A stretch of 64,000 nucleotides of DNA from Chryseobacterium camelliae (GCF_002770595.1 NZ_CP022986.1:310001-374000), one strand, 5' to 3'. Positions 26,528-35,472 are shown, counted from the stretch's first letter. Made by a program: numbers and translations. Notes: generated by a model not told the origin, from the letters alone.

Positions 26528-27097
26528 TTATTTGATCAACATAGTATTGATTTTAGAGGTCAGTTCATCCTCCGACATATTTCCCAGGTATTCGTCTGTT
26601 TTATCGCCTTTTCTCATATAAGTAAAAGGAATAGATCCGCCATCCCATTTCTGGAAGTTTTTGGGAAAGAAATTTTGATCCAGCTTTTTGCCGTCCAGCA
26701 GTACAATATGGTCGGTAAGCCCGTTTTCTTCCCCGAATTTTTTTACGGCACCGTTCCATTCGGAGGAGTCATCCATATCTACAAAGGTAAACTTTACAGG
26801 TTGTCCCTTCAGTTCTTCTATTTTCTTTTTGAAATGTGGAATCTCCTTCATGCAAGGTCCGCACCAGGTGGCGAAAAAGTTGGTGACATACAGGGTGTCG
26901 TTCTTTTGTGCCAGGTACTGTCTCATATTTTCAGGGGCTACCTCTTTAGACGCATACGATGCCGCCGGTTCTGTATTGTTTTCTACAGCCATTGAATCTG
27001 CCGCCGGAGCTGCAGGATCTGCCTCTGCGGTTTTGGTTTCTTTTTTGCAGCCGGAAAGGGCAACCAGGATGGTCGTGGATAAAATTATCTTTTTCAT
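26528..27097 (-). CDS. TlpA/ResA-like thioredoxin-fold lipoprotein
   Basis: 189 residues. The lipoprotein signal ends in VALSGC (Cys17), followed by a low-complexity Ala/Glu/Pro linker of about 40 residues and a thioredoxin fold with the active site FFATWCGPCMKEIPHF. A cis-Pro loop appears at GGSIPFTY. It should act as a membrane-anchored disulfide reductase in the periplasm. It is first in the operon with the FecCD-type transporter, where a solute-binding lipoprotein would be expected; whether it serves transport, for example by keeping a metal or haem site reduced, is open. Its start is 32 bases from a divergent start codon. Confidence 0.9.
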   Translation of the reverse strand: MKKIILSTTILVALSGCKKETKTAEADPAAPAADSMAVENNTEPAASYASKEVAPENMRQYLAQKNDTLYVTNFFATWCGPCMKEIPHFKKKIEELKGQPVKFTFVDMDDSSEWNGAVKKFGEENGLTDHIVLLDGKKLDQNFFPKNFQKWDGGSIPFTYMRKGDKTDEYLGNMSEDELTSKINTMLIK

Positions 27098-27112
27098 AAG
27101 TGATATTTTGTC

Positions 27113-27120
27113 TATTTTTG
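27113..27120 (+). promoter_or_regulatory. -7 element of the flavoreductase gene
   Basis: TATTTTTG fits TAnnTTTG and ends nine bases before the ATG at 27130, implying an almost leaderless mRNA. The -33 region would lie in the divergent gene's 5' end. Confidence 0.45.
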
Positions 27121-27129
27121 ACTTGCAGT

Positions 27130-28254
27130 ATGAAACAACAAATCTATAAAGGTAAACTTACACAGTTTTACCGGTTAAAAATAGCGAAAAAGCAACAACT
27201 GACCAAAAATACTTTTTCCCTGGAGCTTGAAGTTCCCGGTGATTTGCAAAAGAATTTTGAATTTGAAGCAGGGCAGTATGTGAGCATACAGTTTGATCAT
27301 CAAGGAGAAAAAGTCATCCATGATTATTCCATGACTTCTGCTCCGTATGAAAAGAAAATCTGCCTCGGTATCAAAGCCGGATCTCCCGACGGAGGTACAG
27401 CCTATTTTTGCAGTCATTATAATGAAGGGGATGAAATATGGGTAAGTGAGCCTGCCGGAAGATTCACCCTGGTATCTAAACCCAGCGAATTCCGGACTAT
27501 CGTGGCATTTGCTGCCGGCATCGGGATAACCCCTATATTAAGCCATTTTAAAAATATCCTGCACCACGAACGCAGGACCAGGCTTTTCCTGTTTTTCGGA
27601 AACAAAAGCACGGAAGAACTGGCATACCGCGAACTTCTGGATAACCTGGCACGCAGGCATGGAGACCGGCTGCAGGTCTTTTATTTCTTTTCCCAGGAAA
27701 AGCCCGCTGACCGCTTTTTCTACGGAAGGCTGGACGAAAAGAAGCTGAGCCTGATCATCAACCAGATCCTGCACCTGGATGATACGGATGAAGAATCAAC
27801 AATCTGGGATGCTGTGGACGAAGTGCTGATCTGTGGGAAAGGCGAAATGATCAAAGGACTGGCCAATGCATGCTACCATCACGGCATTCCCAAAAAGAAC
27901 ATCCATTTTGAGCTCTTTGAAGAGTTCAACGACGATATATATCCGGTAGAGAAAGAATTTCCGCTGGTGGAAAATATCAAGCTCGAATTTAAAAGCCTGG
28001 GACAAACCTACACGGCTAAACTGCCTGATAACCGGGATAAAATCCTTCAGCAACTGCTGGTAGCCGGCTATCCCGTACCATATTCCTGCAAATCCGGAAT
28101 ATGCGGCAGCTGCGAATGTATCCTGGAAGAAGGTGATGTTGAGCTGCTGGAAAATGAATACCTTACCGAAAAAGAAGAAGCAAAAAATCATATTTTAGCC
28201 TGCATGTCAATTGCCAAAAGCCCGAAAATAAAGCTTAACTTTGATCTGAGTTGA
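27130..28254 (+). CDS. FAD/NAD(P)H reductase with C-terminal 2Fe-2S ferredoxin domain (PaaE-like)
   Basis: 374 residues from the ATG at 27130; the frame upstream to 27100 crosses the promoter. The FAD-binding barrel carries HDYSMTSAP (R-x-Y-S-like) and GGTAYFC. The nucleotide domain has VAFAAGIGITPILSHF, and LICGKGEMIKG gives the C-G-motif. The C-terminal plant-type ferredoxin domain has CKSGICGSCEC plus a distal Cys (ILACMS), the four ligands of a 2Fe-2S cluster. It passes electrons from NAD(P)H to an oxygenase or other partner, as in phenylacetyl-CoA epoxidase reductase. No oxygenase gene is adjacent, so the partner is unknown. Confidence 0.93.
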   Translation: MKQQIYKGKLTQFYRLKIAKKQQLTKNTFSLELEVPGDLQKNFEFEAGQYVSIQFDHQGEKVIHDYSMTSAPYEKKICLGIKAGSPDGGTAYFCSHYNEGDEIWVSEPAGRFTLVSKPSEFRTIVAFAAGIGITPILSHFKNILHHERRTRLFLFFGNKSTEELAYRELLDNLARRHGDRLQVFYFFSQEKPADRFFYGRLDEKKLSLIINQILHLDDTDEESTIWDAVDEVLICGKGEMIKGLANACYHHGIPKKNIHFELFEEFNDDIYPVEKEFPLVENIKLEFKSLGQTYTAKLPDNRDKILQQLLVAGYPVPYSCKSGICGSCECILEEGDVELLENEYLTEKEEAKNHILACMSIAKSPKIKLNFDLS

Positions 28255-28868
28255 GAATTCTGAGAAACATATTCAATCTTATTTTTATATCGGCAGAAAT
28301 CGGGGTATTGCTGATATGTCTTGCCAATGCCTGGGTATTTGCCCTTACGGACGGCAGGACGTATACCAAGATATCCAAGATCCCGCCGCGAGAGGTGGCC
28401 TTGGTGTTGGGGACTTCGCCCAGGATGAGATCCGGAATGTCCAATCCGTATTTTACCAAAAGGATGGATGCGGCAGCATTATTGTACCATCATGGGAAAA
28501 TCAGGAAAATTTTGGTGAGCGGAGAAAAGAGCAAAGGCTATGATGAACCTGCTGCGATGAAGAATTACCTGATTTACCAGGAAGGTGTGCCTGAAGATAT
28601 CATCATCGAAGATCCGAAAGGATTCAATACTTATAAGAGCATTCTGCGCTGCAAAGATGTCTACAAAAAAGACAATGTCATTATCGTTTCACAAGGTTTC
28701 CATAACTTACGCGCACTGCTTTTTGCGAGAAATAACAATATGAATGCTCTTGGTTTCGATGCCCAGGATGTTACGAAGCCTGAAAGCTATTACCGCAACC
28801 AGTTCAGGGAAATCCTTGCCAGAACGGTTGCGGTAGTCTATTTTGCGCTGGGAATATCTCCGGATTAG
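28251..28868 (+). CDS. SanA/YdcF-like DUF218 membrane protein
   Basis: 205 residues. The start is a TTG at 28251 that overlaps the previous stop (TTGA), a translational-coupling arrangement; no ATG lies near. One N-terminal membrane helix (IFNLIFISAEIGVLLICLAN) anchors a DUF218 domain with VALVLGTSP, KILVSGEKSKGYDEP, ITYKS-like NTYKSILRCKDV and IIVSQGFHNLRALLFAR. The family includes E. coli SanA (vancomycin exclusion at high temperature) and is linked to envelope integrity; the reaction is unknown. Its stop overlaps that of the convergent tamL gene by four bases. Confidence 0.88.
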   Translation: MRILRNIFNLIFISAEIGVLLICLANAWVFALTDGRTYTKISKIPPREVALVLGTSPRMRSGMSNPYFTKRMDAAALLYHHGKIRKILVSGEKSKGYDEPAAMKNYLIYQEGVPEDIIIEDPKGFNTYKSILRCKDVYKKDNVIIVSQGFHNLRALLFARNNNMNALGFDAQDVTKPESYYRNQFREILARTVAVVYFALGISPD

Positions 28869-31471
28869 AACGGATACCCGAAAGCAATATTAAGCGTCGG
28901 TTTGAAAGGCTGGAAATTGCTGAACCTCCATTTTTCCCCGTCCGGTTTGTTTGGGTCATAGATTTTGTAAGCAAGATCAAGCCTTAATGTAATATATGCC
29001 ACGTTAACCCTGAGCCCCACACCACTGCCGACCCCCATCTGTCTGATAAACCTGTTGAATTTAAACTGGTCATCCACATATTTTTCCTTATTTCCCCGCA
29101 GGCTCCATGTATTTCCGATATCGGTGAAGATAGCCCCTTCGTACATGTCATTAAAAGGGATTCTGTACTCAATATTCGTCGTCAGCTTCATATTATCGGT
29201 CATGTAAGTTCTCACCCGTTCATCTACTTGGGAATCTGCCGGTCCAAGGCCACCGAAGGCCACCCATGCACGGATATCGTTGGATCCTCCGTTGAAGTAA
29301 GAGCGGATCACCGGCATATCAGAAGAATTTCCGTAAGGAATACCCAATCCTACAAACTGTCTCAATACGAGCGTCTGGTTGTTGAATACCCTGAAATATT
29401 TCCTGACATCAAAATCGAACTTCACAAACTGGGCGTACGGAACACCGAAGATGGTCCTTTGCGGGCTTGTAATGATTCCTCCGCCATTATCATTGCGCTG
29501 ATTGAATGCGCTGAGGATATTTCCTGCAAGTTCAACTTTACCATTGAAATAGAAGGCGTTCGGATAATCCTTTTTCCCGATCTCGTTATAGATGAAATTA
29601 TAGATCATGGATGAAATGAGGACATCCTGGGTCTGGCGGTCTTTATTCACCAGAGTTCCCACAAATGCGGAATACCGCCCGAATCCTTCCGGGTTCAGGT
29701 TTTGCTGGTAGGCAAGATCCTGGGTAATGCGCTGCGAAACTTCATCGGAAGTCAGCTGTCCTGCTTCGTACTGTTGCCCAATGCTTGTGTGAGACTGGAA
29801 GTAATCAGCAAAGACTTCATCCCGGATCCGTCCGTCGTTCACAAAATAATCGTAATAGGCTTCTTTATTCTTTGTTAAACTCAGCTGGGTATTGAACAGG
29901 GTTAAGCGGTGCGAGACCTTGTCGTTTACCGTAGCAAAATAATTCAATCCGGTAGTAAAGTTTGTCCTTCCCAATCCTATATTATTCTGAATACCTGCTC
30001 CAAGTATAATGGATGAAGTGGGGCTGTACCGTTTCGGGATCAGCTTATAATAATTAAATGGCAATAAAAGCCTTGGAAAATTCAGCGAGGCCTGTGCAGA
30101 TATTTCATAAGCGAGCACCCTCCTGTTGATGTCTTTGGTACTCCTGATGGATCCGAAAGTACCGGAAACACTTGTGGAAAGGTTTTCCGCTCCGTTGAAG
30201 ACATTCCTGGTGATCAGGTCAACGGAAGGGGAGACTCCCAGGTTCAGCAGCTGTGAATAATTGATATCCGTTCCTATTTTAAGGTCATATTTGGGAAGCG
30301 GTTTCAGCAGATACAGGACATCGATAATGCTGTCGTTAGGAGCTGCATCACCGCCTCTTCTTAAGGAATCCCTGGCTTTCAGGATGCTGAAATTGTTCAT
30401 GGCAATAAGGTTCCTTTTCGTCAGGTCAAGCTTTTTCTGGTCGTACACCTGTTTGTTGGCTACAATGATGGCCCTCCACAGTGCGCGCGCCTTATACTGG
30501 TCATCTACCTTATGGAACCTGATGCCTCTCAGGCTGTCTTTCTTTGTGTTTTTAGGATAATCACCGGCCCTGTCAACAATCGCTACATCAATATTTCCGA
30601 TGGTAGCCACTTTGTATGGCGAGTCAAGAGAATCTTTATGGATTTCCAGCGTCAGAGGAACCTGCTTCCTGCTTTTAAGGGAATCGGCAACAAAGAAAAT
30701 TTCATCATTCAGGTTATTGAACCGGTAATATCCGTAATCCCTCATGATGTCATTAAGCCGGGTTACCTCTTTTTCCAAAACGGTCTGGTCGAGGATTTGT
30801 CCTGAGCGGATCAGTGTCGCGTTGATTTTTTGCTGGTAAATATTTTTAATGCGCTCATCCGGAATATTGTAATAGTATTCTTTGATGTACGTAGGGTCTT
30901 TATGGGTAATAAAGTAATCTACGGATGCTTTTTTAGCCGCGGAATCCAGTTTATGGCTGAATTTCACCTGTCCATCCCAAAACCCCCGGTAAACGAGTCT
31001 TTTTTTAATGGACTCCGCACTTTTTTCCGTTCTTGCCTGATCCAGGATCACCGGCGGAGATCCCCAGCTGTGGAACAGCCTGTCCATAAACAGGCTTTTG
31101 CCTACGCTGCTTTTCATATTGTATTTCACGAATAATGAATCCCTGAGTTTCTGGTTCCTCATTTCGTTAGGATAGGTCATATATTCGTTAAGGATCGTAT
31201 CGTATTTAGGATTGGCTGCATTGTAGAACAACAGGCCCAGCGGTAAGAATAACAGCTGTTTCTTATTGGGCTTTTGCTGGACGTAGCCTTTAAGTTCACT
31301 ATCGAAAGGTTCTTTCTGATCTTCGAATTTAAAGTTGTTGGCCGTCAGCAGGTATTCACCGTCCGGAACTTTTTTAGTAGTACTGCATGCATAAAGAAGA
31401 CCGACAAATGTTGCAAATGAGATAATTTTATAATATTTTTGAGGAGAATTCTTATAATGCTTACAGCTCAT
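28865..31471 (-). CDS. tamL: TamL, BamA/TamA-family outer-membrane lipoprotein
   Basis: 868 residues. The signal peptide carries a lipobox (LLYAC) followed by STTKKVPDGEYLL, the typical opening of TamL. POTRA-like periplasmic modules (residues about 35-400) include the segment GFWDGQVKFSH. The C-terminal 16-strand Omp85 barrel ends in TLNIAFGYPF and carries motifs such as VGSGVGLRVN and FNGGSNDIRAW. TamL is the lipidated Bacteroidota homologue of TamA and helps build the outer membrane, with a TamB partner encoded elsewhere. The ATG at 31471 overlaps, by 15 bases, the start region of the divergent methyltransferase gene. Confidence 0.92.
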   Translation of the reverse strand: MSCKHYKNSPQKYYKIISFATFVGLLYACSTTKKVPDGEYLLTANNFKFEDQKEPFDSELKGYVQQKPNKKQLLFLPLGLLFYNAANPKYDTILNEYMTYPNEMRNQKLRDSLFVKYNMKSSVGKSLFMDRLFHSWGSPPVILDQARTEKSAESIKKRLVYRGFWDGQVKFSHKLDSAAKKASVDYFITHKDPTYIKEYYYNIPDERIKNIYQQKINATLIRSGQILDQTVLEKEVTRLNDIMRDYGYYRFNNLNDEIFFVADSLKSRKQVPLTLEIHKDSLDSPYKVATIGNIDVAIVDRAGDYPKNTKKDSLRGIRFHKVDDQYKARALWRAIIVANKQVYDQKKLDLTKRNLIAMNNFSILKARDSLRRGGDAAPNDSIIDVLYLLKPLPKYDLKIGTDINYSQLLNLGVSPSVDLITRNVFNGAENLSTSVSGTFGSIRSTKDINRRVLAYEISAQASLNFPRLLLPFNYYKLIPKRYSPTSSIILGAGIQNNIGLGRTNFTTGLNYFATVNDKVSHRLTLFNTQLSLTKNKEAYYDYFVNDGRIRDEVFADYFQSHTSIGQQYEAGQLTSDEVSQRITQDLAYQQNLNPEGFGRYSAFVGTLVNKDRQTQDVLISSMIYNFIYNEIGKKDYPNAFYFNGKVELAGNILSAFNQRNDNGGGIITSPQRTIFGVPYAQFVKFDFDVRKYFRVFNNQTLVLRQFVGLGIPYGNSSDMPVIRSYFNGGSNDIRAWVAFGGLGPADSQVDERVRTYMTDNMKLTTNIEYRIPFNDMYEGAIFTDIGNTWSLRGNKEKYVDDQFKFNRFIRQMGVGSGVGLRVNVAYITLRLDLAYKIYDPNKPDGEKWRFSNFQPFKPTLNIAFGYPF

Positions 31472-32182
31472 ACAATAAAAGTTTTACAGTCTTTGGATAA
31501 AAAAAAGTTCAGACAAAAATACAATTTGTTTTTGGTTGAAGGTAATAAAATTATCGCTGAACTTCTTGATTCTGAATTTAAAATTAAGGAAATATTCTCA
31601 ACGGATCCCCAAAAAACAGGCCGTACGGATGTTCCGGTAACCCATATCTCTGAAAATGAGCTTAAAAAAATAAGCTTCCTGAAAACCCCGAAAGACAGTA
31701 TTGCCGTATGCTATCTGAATCCTGAAAAGAAAGAGGAAGATAAAGAGGTACAGCTGGTACTGGATGGCATACAGGACCCTGGAAACCTCGGAACAATCAT
31801 CCGGCTGGCGGATTGGTTCGGGATTGAGCAGATCATCTGCAGTGAAGATACGGTTGATTTCTATAATCCGAAAGTGATCCAGGCAAGCATGGGTTCTTTT
31901 ACCCGTGTCAATATGGTATATACGGACCTTGTAAGTTATCTTTCCGAAACAAAAAATTCCAATATCGGGACCGATATGGAAGGGGAGAGCATCTATGATT
32001 TTGAAAAGCCCGGAAAACTGAACCTTATTCTCGGAAACGAGGGTAACGGCATGCGCCCGGAAACTGAACAGCTGCTTGATAAAAGCATTAGCATCCCGCG
32101 TTTCGGAACATCGCAGTCTACGGAAAGCCTTAATGTTTCTATGGCTGCAGGGATTATTCTGGGCCAGCTGTATTCGAAATAG
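31457..32182 (+). CDS. SpoU/TrmH-family RNA 2'-O-methyltransferase
   Basis: 241 residues from the ATG at 31457, 10 bases downstream of a good ribosome-binding site (GAGGAG at 31441-31446). The upstream TTG at 31439 is less likely. An N-terminal substrate-binding part (KKFRQKYNLFLVEGNKII) is followed by the knotted SPOUT fold with its three motifs: QDPGNLGTIIRLADWFG, LILGNEGNGM and STESLNVSMAAGIILGQ. It methylates ribose in rRNA or tRNA using S-adenosylmethionine. The exact site is unknown. Its 5' end overlaps the divergent tamL start. Confidence 0.92.
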   Translation: MLTAHTIKVLQSLDKKKFRQKYNLFLVEGNKIIAELLDSEFKIKEIFSTDPQKTGRTDVPVTHISENELKKISFLKTPKDSIAVCYLNPEKKEEDKEVQLVLDGIQDPGNLGTIIRLADWFGIEQIICSEDTVDFYNPKVIQASMGSFTRVNMVYTDLVSYLSETKNSNIGTDMEGESIYDFEKPGKLNLILGNEGNGMRPETEQLLDKSISIPRFGTSQSTESLNVSMAAGIILGQLYSK

Positions 32183-32282
32183 ATCAATTTATTCAGATCA
32201 TTGCGTTTGCAGATTCAGGATTCAGCAATACCACTCTGTCAGAATATCGACTGCCGCACTGCTAAATCCTGCTGTCCGCAAA

Positions 32283-32780
32283 TTATATAAGCTGTTCCAT
32301 ACTGGAAACGCTTTTGTTTTTCTGGTAGTTTTCCAGTCTTTTCCTGACAAGTTTCAGGGCTACCGGAGCCAGATATACCAGGGCAATGCCGAGTACTTTT
32401 TTCTTCCAGTTGGAGCTTTTGATGTTTTTCTTCACCACATTTCCCACAATGGCAGTTACGGCCAGCTTCAGGAGGGCATCTACCGCATTCCCTTTCAGAG
32501 CGGATCCGGCAATACCCATAGCGGTGTTTTTACTGATCAGGAGATCTTTAACTTCAGAAGTCACCTGTTTGGCAATGACATCTTTTCGGATCACTACTTT
32601 TTCATCTCCGTTTTCATCTACTTTCTCCTGAAGATACTGATCCGTAAGCCCGTTTGTAAATGCACTCAGGCTTTCTTTTGTATTCTTAAACGTCAGAAGT
32701 TCTTCAAGACTGCTGATCTCACTTTTTAAAAGGTTCTTTTTCCTTCTCAGTTCCTCAAGGCTGTCGTATTTTCTTCCCAT
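32283..32780 (-). CDS. Unknown protein linked to YtxH/holin cluster
   Basis: 165 residues. A charged N-terminal half with coiled-coil character (LEELRRKKNLLKSEISSLEE) is followed by a hydrophobic segment (ALLKLAVTAIVGNVVKK; GIALVYLAPVALKLV) that could be one or two membrane helices. I do not recognise a named domain. It starts three bases after the stop of the holin-like gene, so the two are co-transcribed and perhaps form a membrane complex. Related three-gene clusters are common in Flavobacteriia, with suggested envelope or stress roles that are not proven. Confidence 0.75.
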   Translation of the reverse strand: MGRKYDSLEELRRKKNLLKSEISSLEELLTFKNTKESLSAFTNGLTDQYLQEKVDENGDEKVVIRKDVIAKQVTSEVKDLLISKNTAMGIAGSALKGNAVDALLKLAVTAIVGNVVKKNIKSSNWKKKVLGIALVYLAPVALKLVRKRLENYQKNKSVSSMEQLI

Positions 32781-32783
32781 GGC

Positions 32784-33092
32784 TTAATGATTTAAAAAAT
32801 TAATGACCTGATCCGCAACAAAATTGACGATTTTCTTTTTGAAAACAGCCACAAATGCCATGATTAGAAAATAAAATCCGGCTACGATCAGAAATCCGTA
32901 AGAGGTATTGTTGAGCGCCTTACCGATCAGGTAAGCCAGTCCGAAATTGAACAGGACAATAAAGAACGTGAAGGAGACCAATATCAAGATAAAATACGTA
33001 ATCAAGCCTGCTGATAAAGAAGACTTTTCGGTAGCTTCAATCTTCAGAAGATCAATTCTTTTGGAAGCATATTCTTTAATAGTTTCTATCAT
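32784..33092 (-). CDS. Phage-holin-like (Holin-X type) membrane protein
   Basis: 102 residues. A short cytoplasmic N-terminus (IKEYASKRIDLLKIEATEK) precedes two membrane helices (AGLITYFILILVSFTFFIVL and TSYGFLIVAGFYFLIMAFVA) and a basic tail. This is the layout of the phage_holin_3_6 / Holin-X family, whose chromosomal members are not linked to lysis. A hairpin terminator separates it from the YtxH gene upstream, while the next gene follows by three bases. Confidence 0.85.
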   Translation of the reverse strand: MIETIKEYASKRIDLLKIEATEKSSLSAGLITYFILILVSFTFFIVLFNFGLAYLIGKALNNTSYGFLIVAGFYFLIMAFVAVFKKKIVNFVADQVINFLNH

Positions 33093-33116
33093 TGTTTTTC
33101 CTTTGAAGTTACAAAA

Positions 33117-33145
33117 AAAGGAACTTTAATACGCAAAGTTCCTTT
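33117..33145 (-). terminator. Intrinsic terminator after the YtxH gene
   Basis: AAAGGAACTTT and AAAGTTCCTTT pair around seven bases; on the minus strand seven Ts follow. It would end the YtxH transcript before the holin-like gene, at least partly. Confidence 0.85.
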
Positions 33146-33168
33146 AATATTTACTTTATAGAGCGGTC

Positions 33169-33516
33169 TTATTTAAGATCATTCAGTTCAGATTCTACAT
33201 TTTTCACCATATCCGTTGTTTTGGATACAATCTGATCTTTGTACTTGTCATATCCGTCTTTTACGGTAGAGGCTACATTTTCAGCCGTTTCCTTAAAAGT
33301 GGAAGAGATGTTTCCGTACTGGTCTTTTACTTTTTCAGAAACTTCATCATACTTAGACTTAGCCTGATCCTTAAAATCGTTGGCTTTCGTCTTGATTTTT
33401 TTTCTTGTTTCCTTACCTTCTTCAGGAGCATAAAGCATTCCTAAGATTACACCTGCAGCGGCACCTGCCAAAAGACCTGCTAATACGCCTGCTGTATTGT
33501 TTGATTTTCTAGACAT
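33169..33516 (-). CDS. YtxH-domain protein
   Basis: 115 residues. The N-terminus has a glycine/alanine-rich membrane helix (AGVLAGLLAGAAAGVILGML) followed by YAPEEGKETRKKIK, the YtxH signature. The rest is a long charged amphipathic helix with repeated segments (KSKYDEVSEKVKDQYGN; VKDGYDKYKDQIVSK), similar to late-embryogenesis-abundant-like stress proteins. YtxH proteins are often induced by general stress in other bacteria. It is the first gene of a cluster with the holin-like protein. Confidence 0.9.
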   Translation of the reverse strand: MSRKSNNTAGVLAGLLAGAAAGVILGMLYAPEEGKETRKKIKTKANDFKDQAKSKYDEVSEKVKDQYGNISSTFKETAENVASTVKDGYDKYKDQIVSKTTDMVKNVESELNDLK

Positions 33517-33611
33517 TTCTTGATTTTTTAATAGTTAATAAACACTAGTTTTTACACTATACAAGGCTACAATTAACATACCAAAAAGTTAAAAGGCAGG
33601 TAAAAAAAGAG

Positions 33612-34286
33612 TCAATTCTTATTCAGATAGGATAAAATTTCATCAATAGTTTCCTTTTTATTCAGGAATGTATTATCTATGACAATAGCATCATCAGCCT
33701 GTCGGAGGGGTGAAATTTCCCTTTCGCTGTCGATCCTGTCACGCTGGATCAGGTTTTCCTTTACCTGCTGTTCATCGGCTTCTATTCCAAGGCTGAGAAG
33801 TTCCGTATACCTTCTTCTGGTACGTTCATCTATACTGGCGGTAAGGAAGAATTTATAATCGGCATTGGGAAGTACGACGGTCCCGATATCGCGCCCGTCC
33901 ATAATGATCCCGCCTTTTTCAGCCAGGGAACGCTGGGACTGCAGGAGGAAATCCCTTACTTCTTTCTGTTTGGCCACCAGGCTCACATGGTCCGACACCT
34001 CATTGGTACGGATTTCCTTTGAAATATTTTGATCATTAAGATATAGGATCAGTTCACCATCATCATTTTTGAATTCGAGCCTGATCTGTGGAAGAGCGGA
34101 AAAAAGCCTGCTGAGATCAATCGCACGGTCCTCTCCGGTACAGTTCTGAAGAGCAAACCAGGTAATCCCCCGATAGAGGGCACCGGTATCCAGATGGATG
34201 ATGCCGAGTTTTTGGGCAATAACCTTGGAGATTGAACTTTTTCCGGTAGACGAGTAGCCATCTATAGCTATTACAGGTTTTTTCAT
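33612..34286 (-). CDS. cmk: Cytidylate kinase
   Basis: 224 residues from the ATG at 34286; the upstream in-frame ATG (34313) adds nine residues that do not fit the family. It phosphorylates CMP and dCMP. The P-loop is IDGYSSTGKSSISK, the CMP-binding region LDTGALYRG, and MDGRDIGTVVLP and the LID part RDRIDSEREISPLRQADDA are present. The length is normal. It lies downstream of porQ, a pairing that is common in Bacteroidota. Confidence 0.96.
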   Translation of the reverse strand: MKKPVIAIDGYSSTGKSSISKVIAQKLGIIHLDTGALYRGITWFALQNCTGEDRAIDLSRLFSALPQIRLEFKNDDGELILYLNDQNISKEIRTNEVSDHVSLVAKQKEVRDFLLQSQRSLAEKGGIIMDGRDIGTVVLPNADYKFFLTASIDERTRRRYTELLSLGIEADEQQVKENLIQRDRIDSEREISPLRQADDAIVIDNTFLNKKETIDEILSYLNKN

Positions 34287-34367
34287 GCCGCAAATTTCAA
34301 GAAATTTTCTCAAAAATCAAGCAATCTGTCTTAAAATTTATGGTAAAATGGAGAAGGGCGGGAATTA

Positions 34368-35360
34368 TTATTCTCCCCTGTGGCCGCTCAGGTCAACAGA
34401 GATACCGATCTGGTTGACGTTAGATGCGTTATGGTACCGTACGTGGGCATAATCCAGGCGGAATTTCGAGATCTTGATTCCGAAGCCTCCTGAAATTCCT
34501 GAGAAATTCCTCTGGTCGGCAATGGCCATTTCGTTTCCTCTCCTTACATTATACCCGAGGCGTATGTTGAAACCTTTGTCCGGGAACAGCTCGGCTCCCA
34601 AAGAAAAATGGTCAGCGATCTTTCTCCCGACATTCACTTCCTGTCCGTTGACATTGTACTGAGAGGAAATATCAAACTGCTGGAGATCATGTGCAGTGAT
34701 GGTGATAGCCAATGGTATCGCTGTCAATGTCCGTGTGTATCCGAGATCGATCCTGAACGGAAGGTTTTCACGGATTCCGTTAAAGGATTTGAACTGATAC
34801 CCGAAGTTCCGGAATACCACCGATGCAACTTCTCTGTTCTTTTTATTATGATAGGTAACCCCTGCAGTTCCCGAAATGGCTGAAGAGGAGAAATTATCAA
34901 TTTTTGAAGTAATAAAATTAATGCCTCCCCCGATGGTCCAGTCTTCCTCAAACTGGTAGGCGTATCCGGCACCTACAGCCACATCGGATGCAGAGAATGA
35001 TCCGTTTTCAAAACCGCTTTCATCTGTTCTGGGAATGTCGCCGTAGTTCATGTACCGGGCATTTATCGTAGCCATATGGCCATTCTCAAAATCCTTTGCA
35101 AAAGCAATCGTCCCGTACTTGGAATCTGCAAGATACGATGCTGCATTCACGGAAAGCTGCTTGTCTGAATCCCGGTTAAGAAGGGCCGGGTTGGCAATGG
35201 CAAATGAAACGTCATAGTCCCGGATGGTGATAGCGTCGCCGCCAAGAGCTGCCTGCCGTGCAGAGACAGGGATATTTAAGAAAGGATAGACATTTGTTCC
35301 TGTTTGTGCATAAGAAACAATTCCTGACAGAAATAATGAAAAAAAGATAATTTTCTTCAA
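34368..35360 (-). CDS. porQ: Type IX secretion system protein PorQ
   Basis: 330 residues. A signal peptide (MKKIIFFSLFLSGIVSYAQ) is followed by the opening typical of PorQ: FLNIPVSARQAALGGDAITI and FAIANPALLNRD. The rest is a beta-barrel with many Tyr, Gly and Phe, ending in RLDYAHVRYHNASNVNQIGI. In Porphyromonas PorQ is an outer-membrane component of the type IX system that acts with PorZ and PorU on the A-LPS attachment complex. Its presence indicates that the organism can export and attach CTD proteins. An exact -7 box lies upstream. Confidence 0.9.
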   Translation of the reverse strand: MKKIIFFSLFLSGIVSYAQTGTNVYPFLNIPVSARQAALGGDAITIRDYDVSFAIANPALLNRDSDKQLSVNAASYLADSKYGTIAFAKDFENGHMATINARYMNYGDIPRTDESGFENGSFSASDVAVGAGYAYQFEEDWTIGGGINFITSKIDNFSSSAISGTAGVTYHNKKNREVASVVFRNFGYQFKSFNGIRENLPFRIDLGYTRTLTAIPLAITITAHDLQQFDISSQYNVNGQEVNVGRKIADHFSLGAELFPDKGFNIRLGYNVRRGNEMAIADQRNFSGISGGFGIKISKFRLDYAHVRYHNASNVNQIGISVDLSGHRGE

Positions 35361-35378
35361 CGCAATTTATAATTAATG

Positions 35379-35386
35379 CAAAAATA
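35379..35386 (-). promoter_or_regulatory. -7 element of porQ
   Basis: On the minus strand TATTTTTG (TAnnTTTG), 18 bases before the porQ ATG. Confidence 0.5.
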
Positions 35387-35464
35387 ATCCTTTTTCGTAC
35401 TTTTCAAAATATTTCTCCTATTATTTCTGCTCAAATATTTTCTTTAACCATTATTTTTAATGAT

Positions 35465-35472
35465 TATATTTG
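35465..35472 (+). promoter_or_regulatory. -7 element of pyrH
   Basis: TATATTTG fits TAnnTTTG and lies 57 bases before the pyrH ATG. The upstream region is AT-rich without a clear TTG. Confidence 0.5.
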
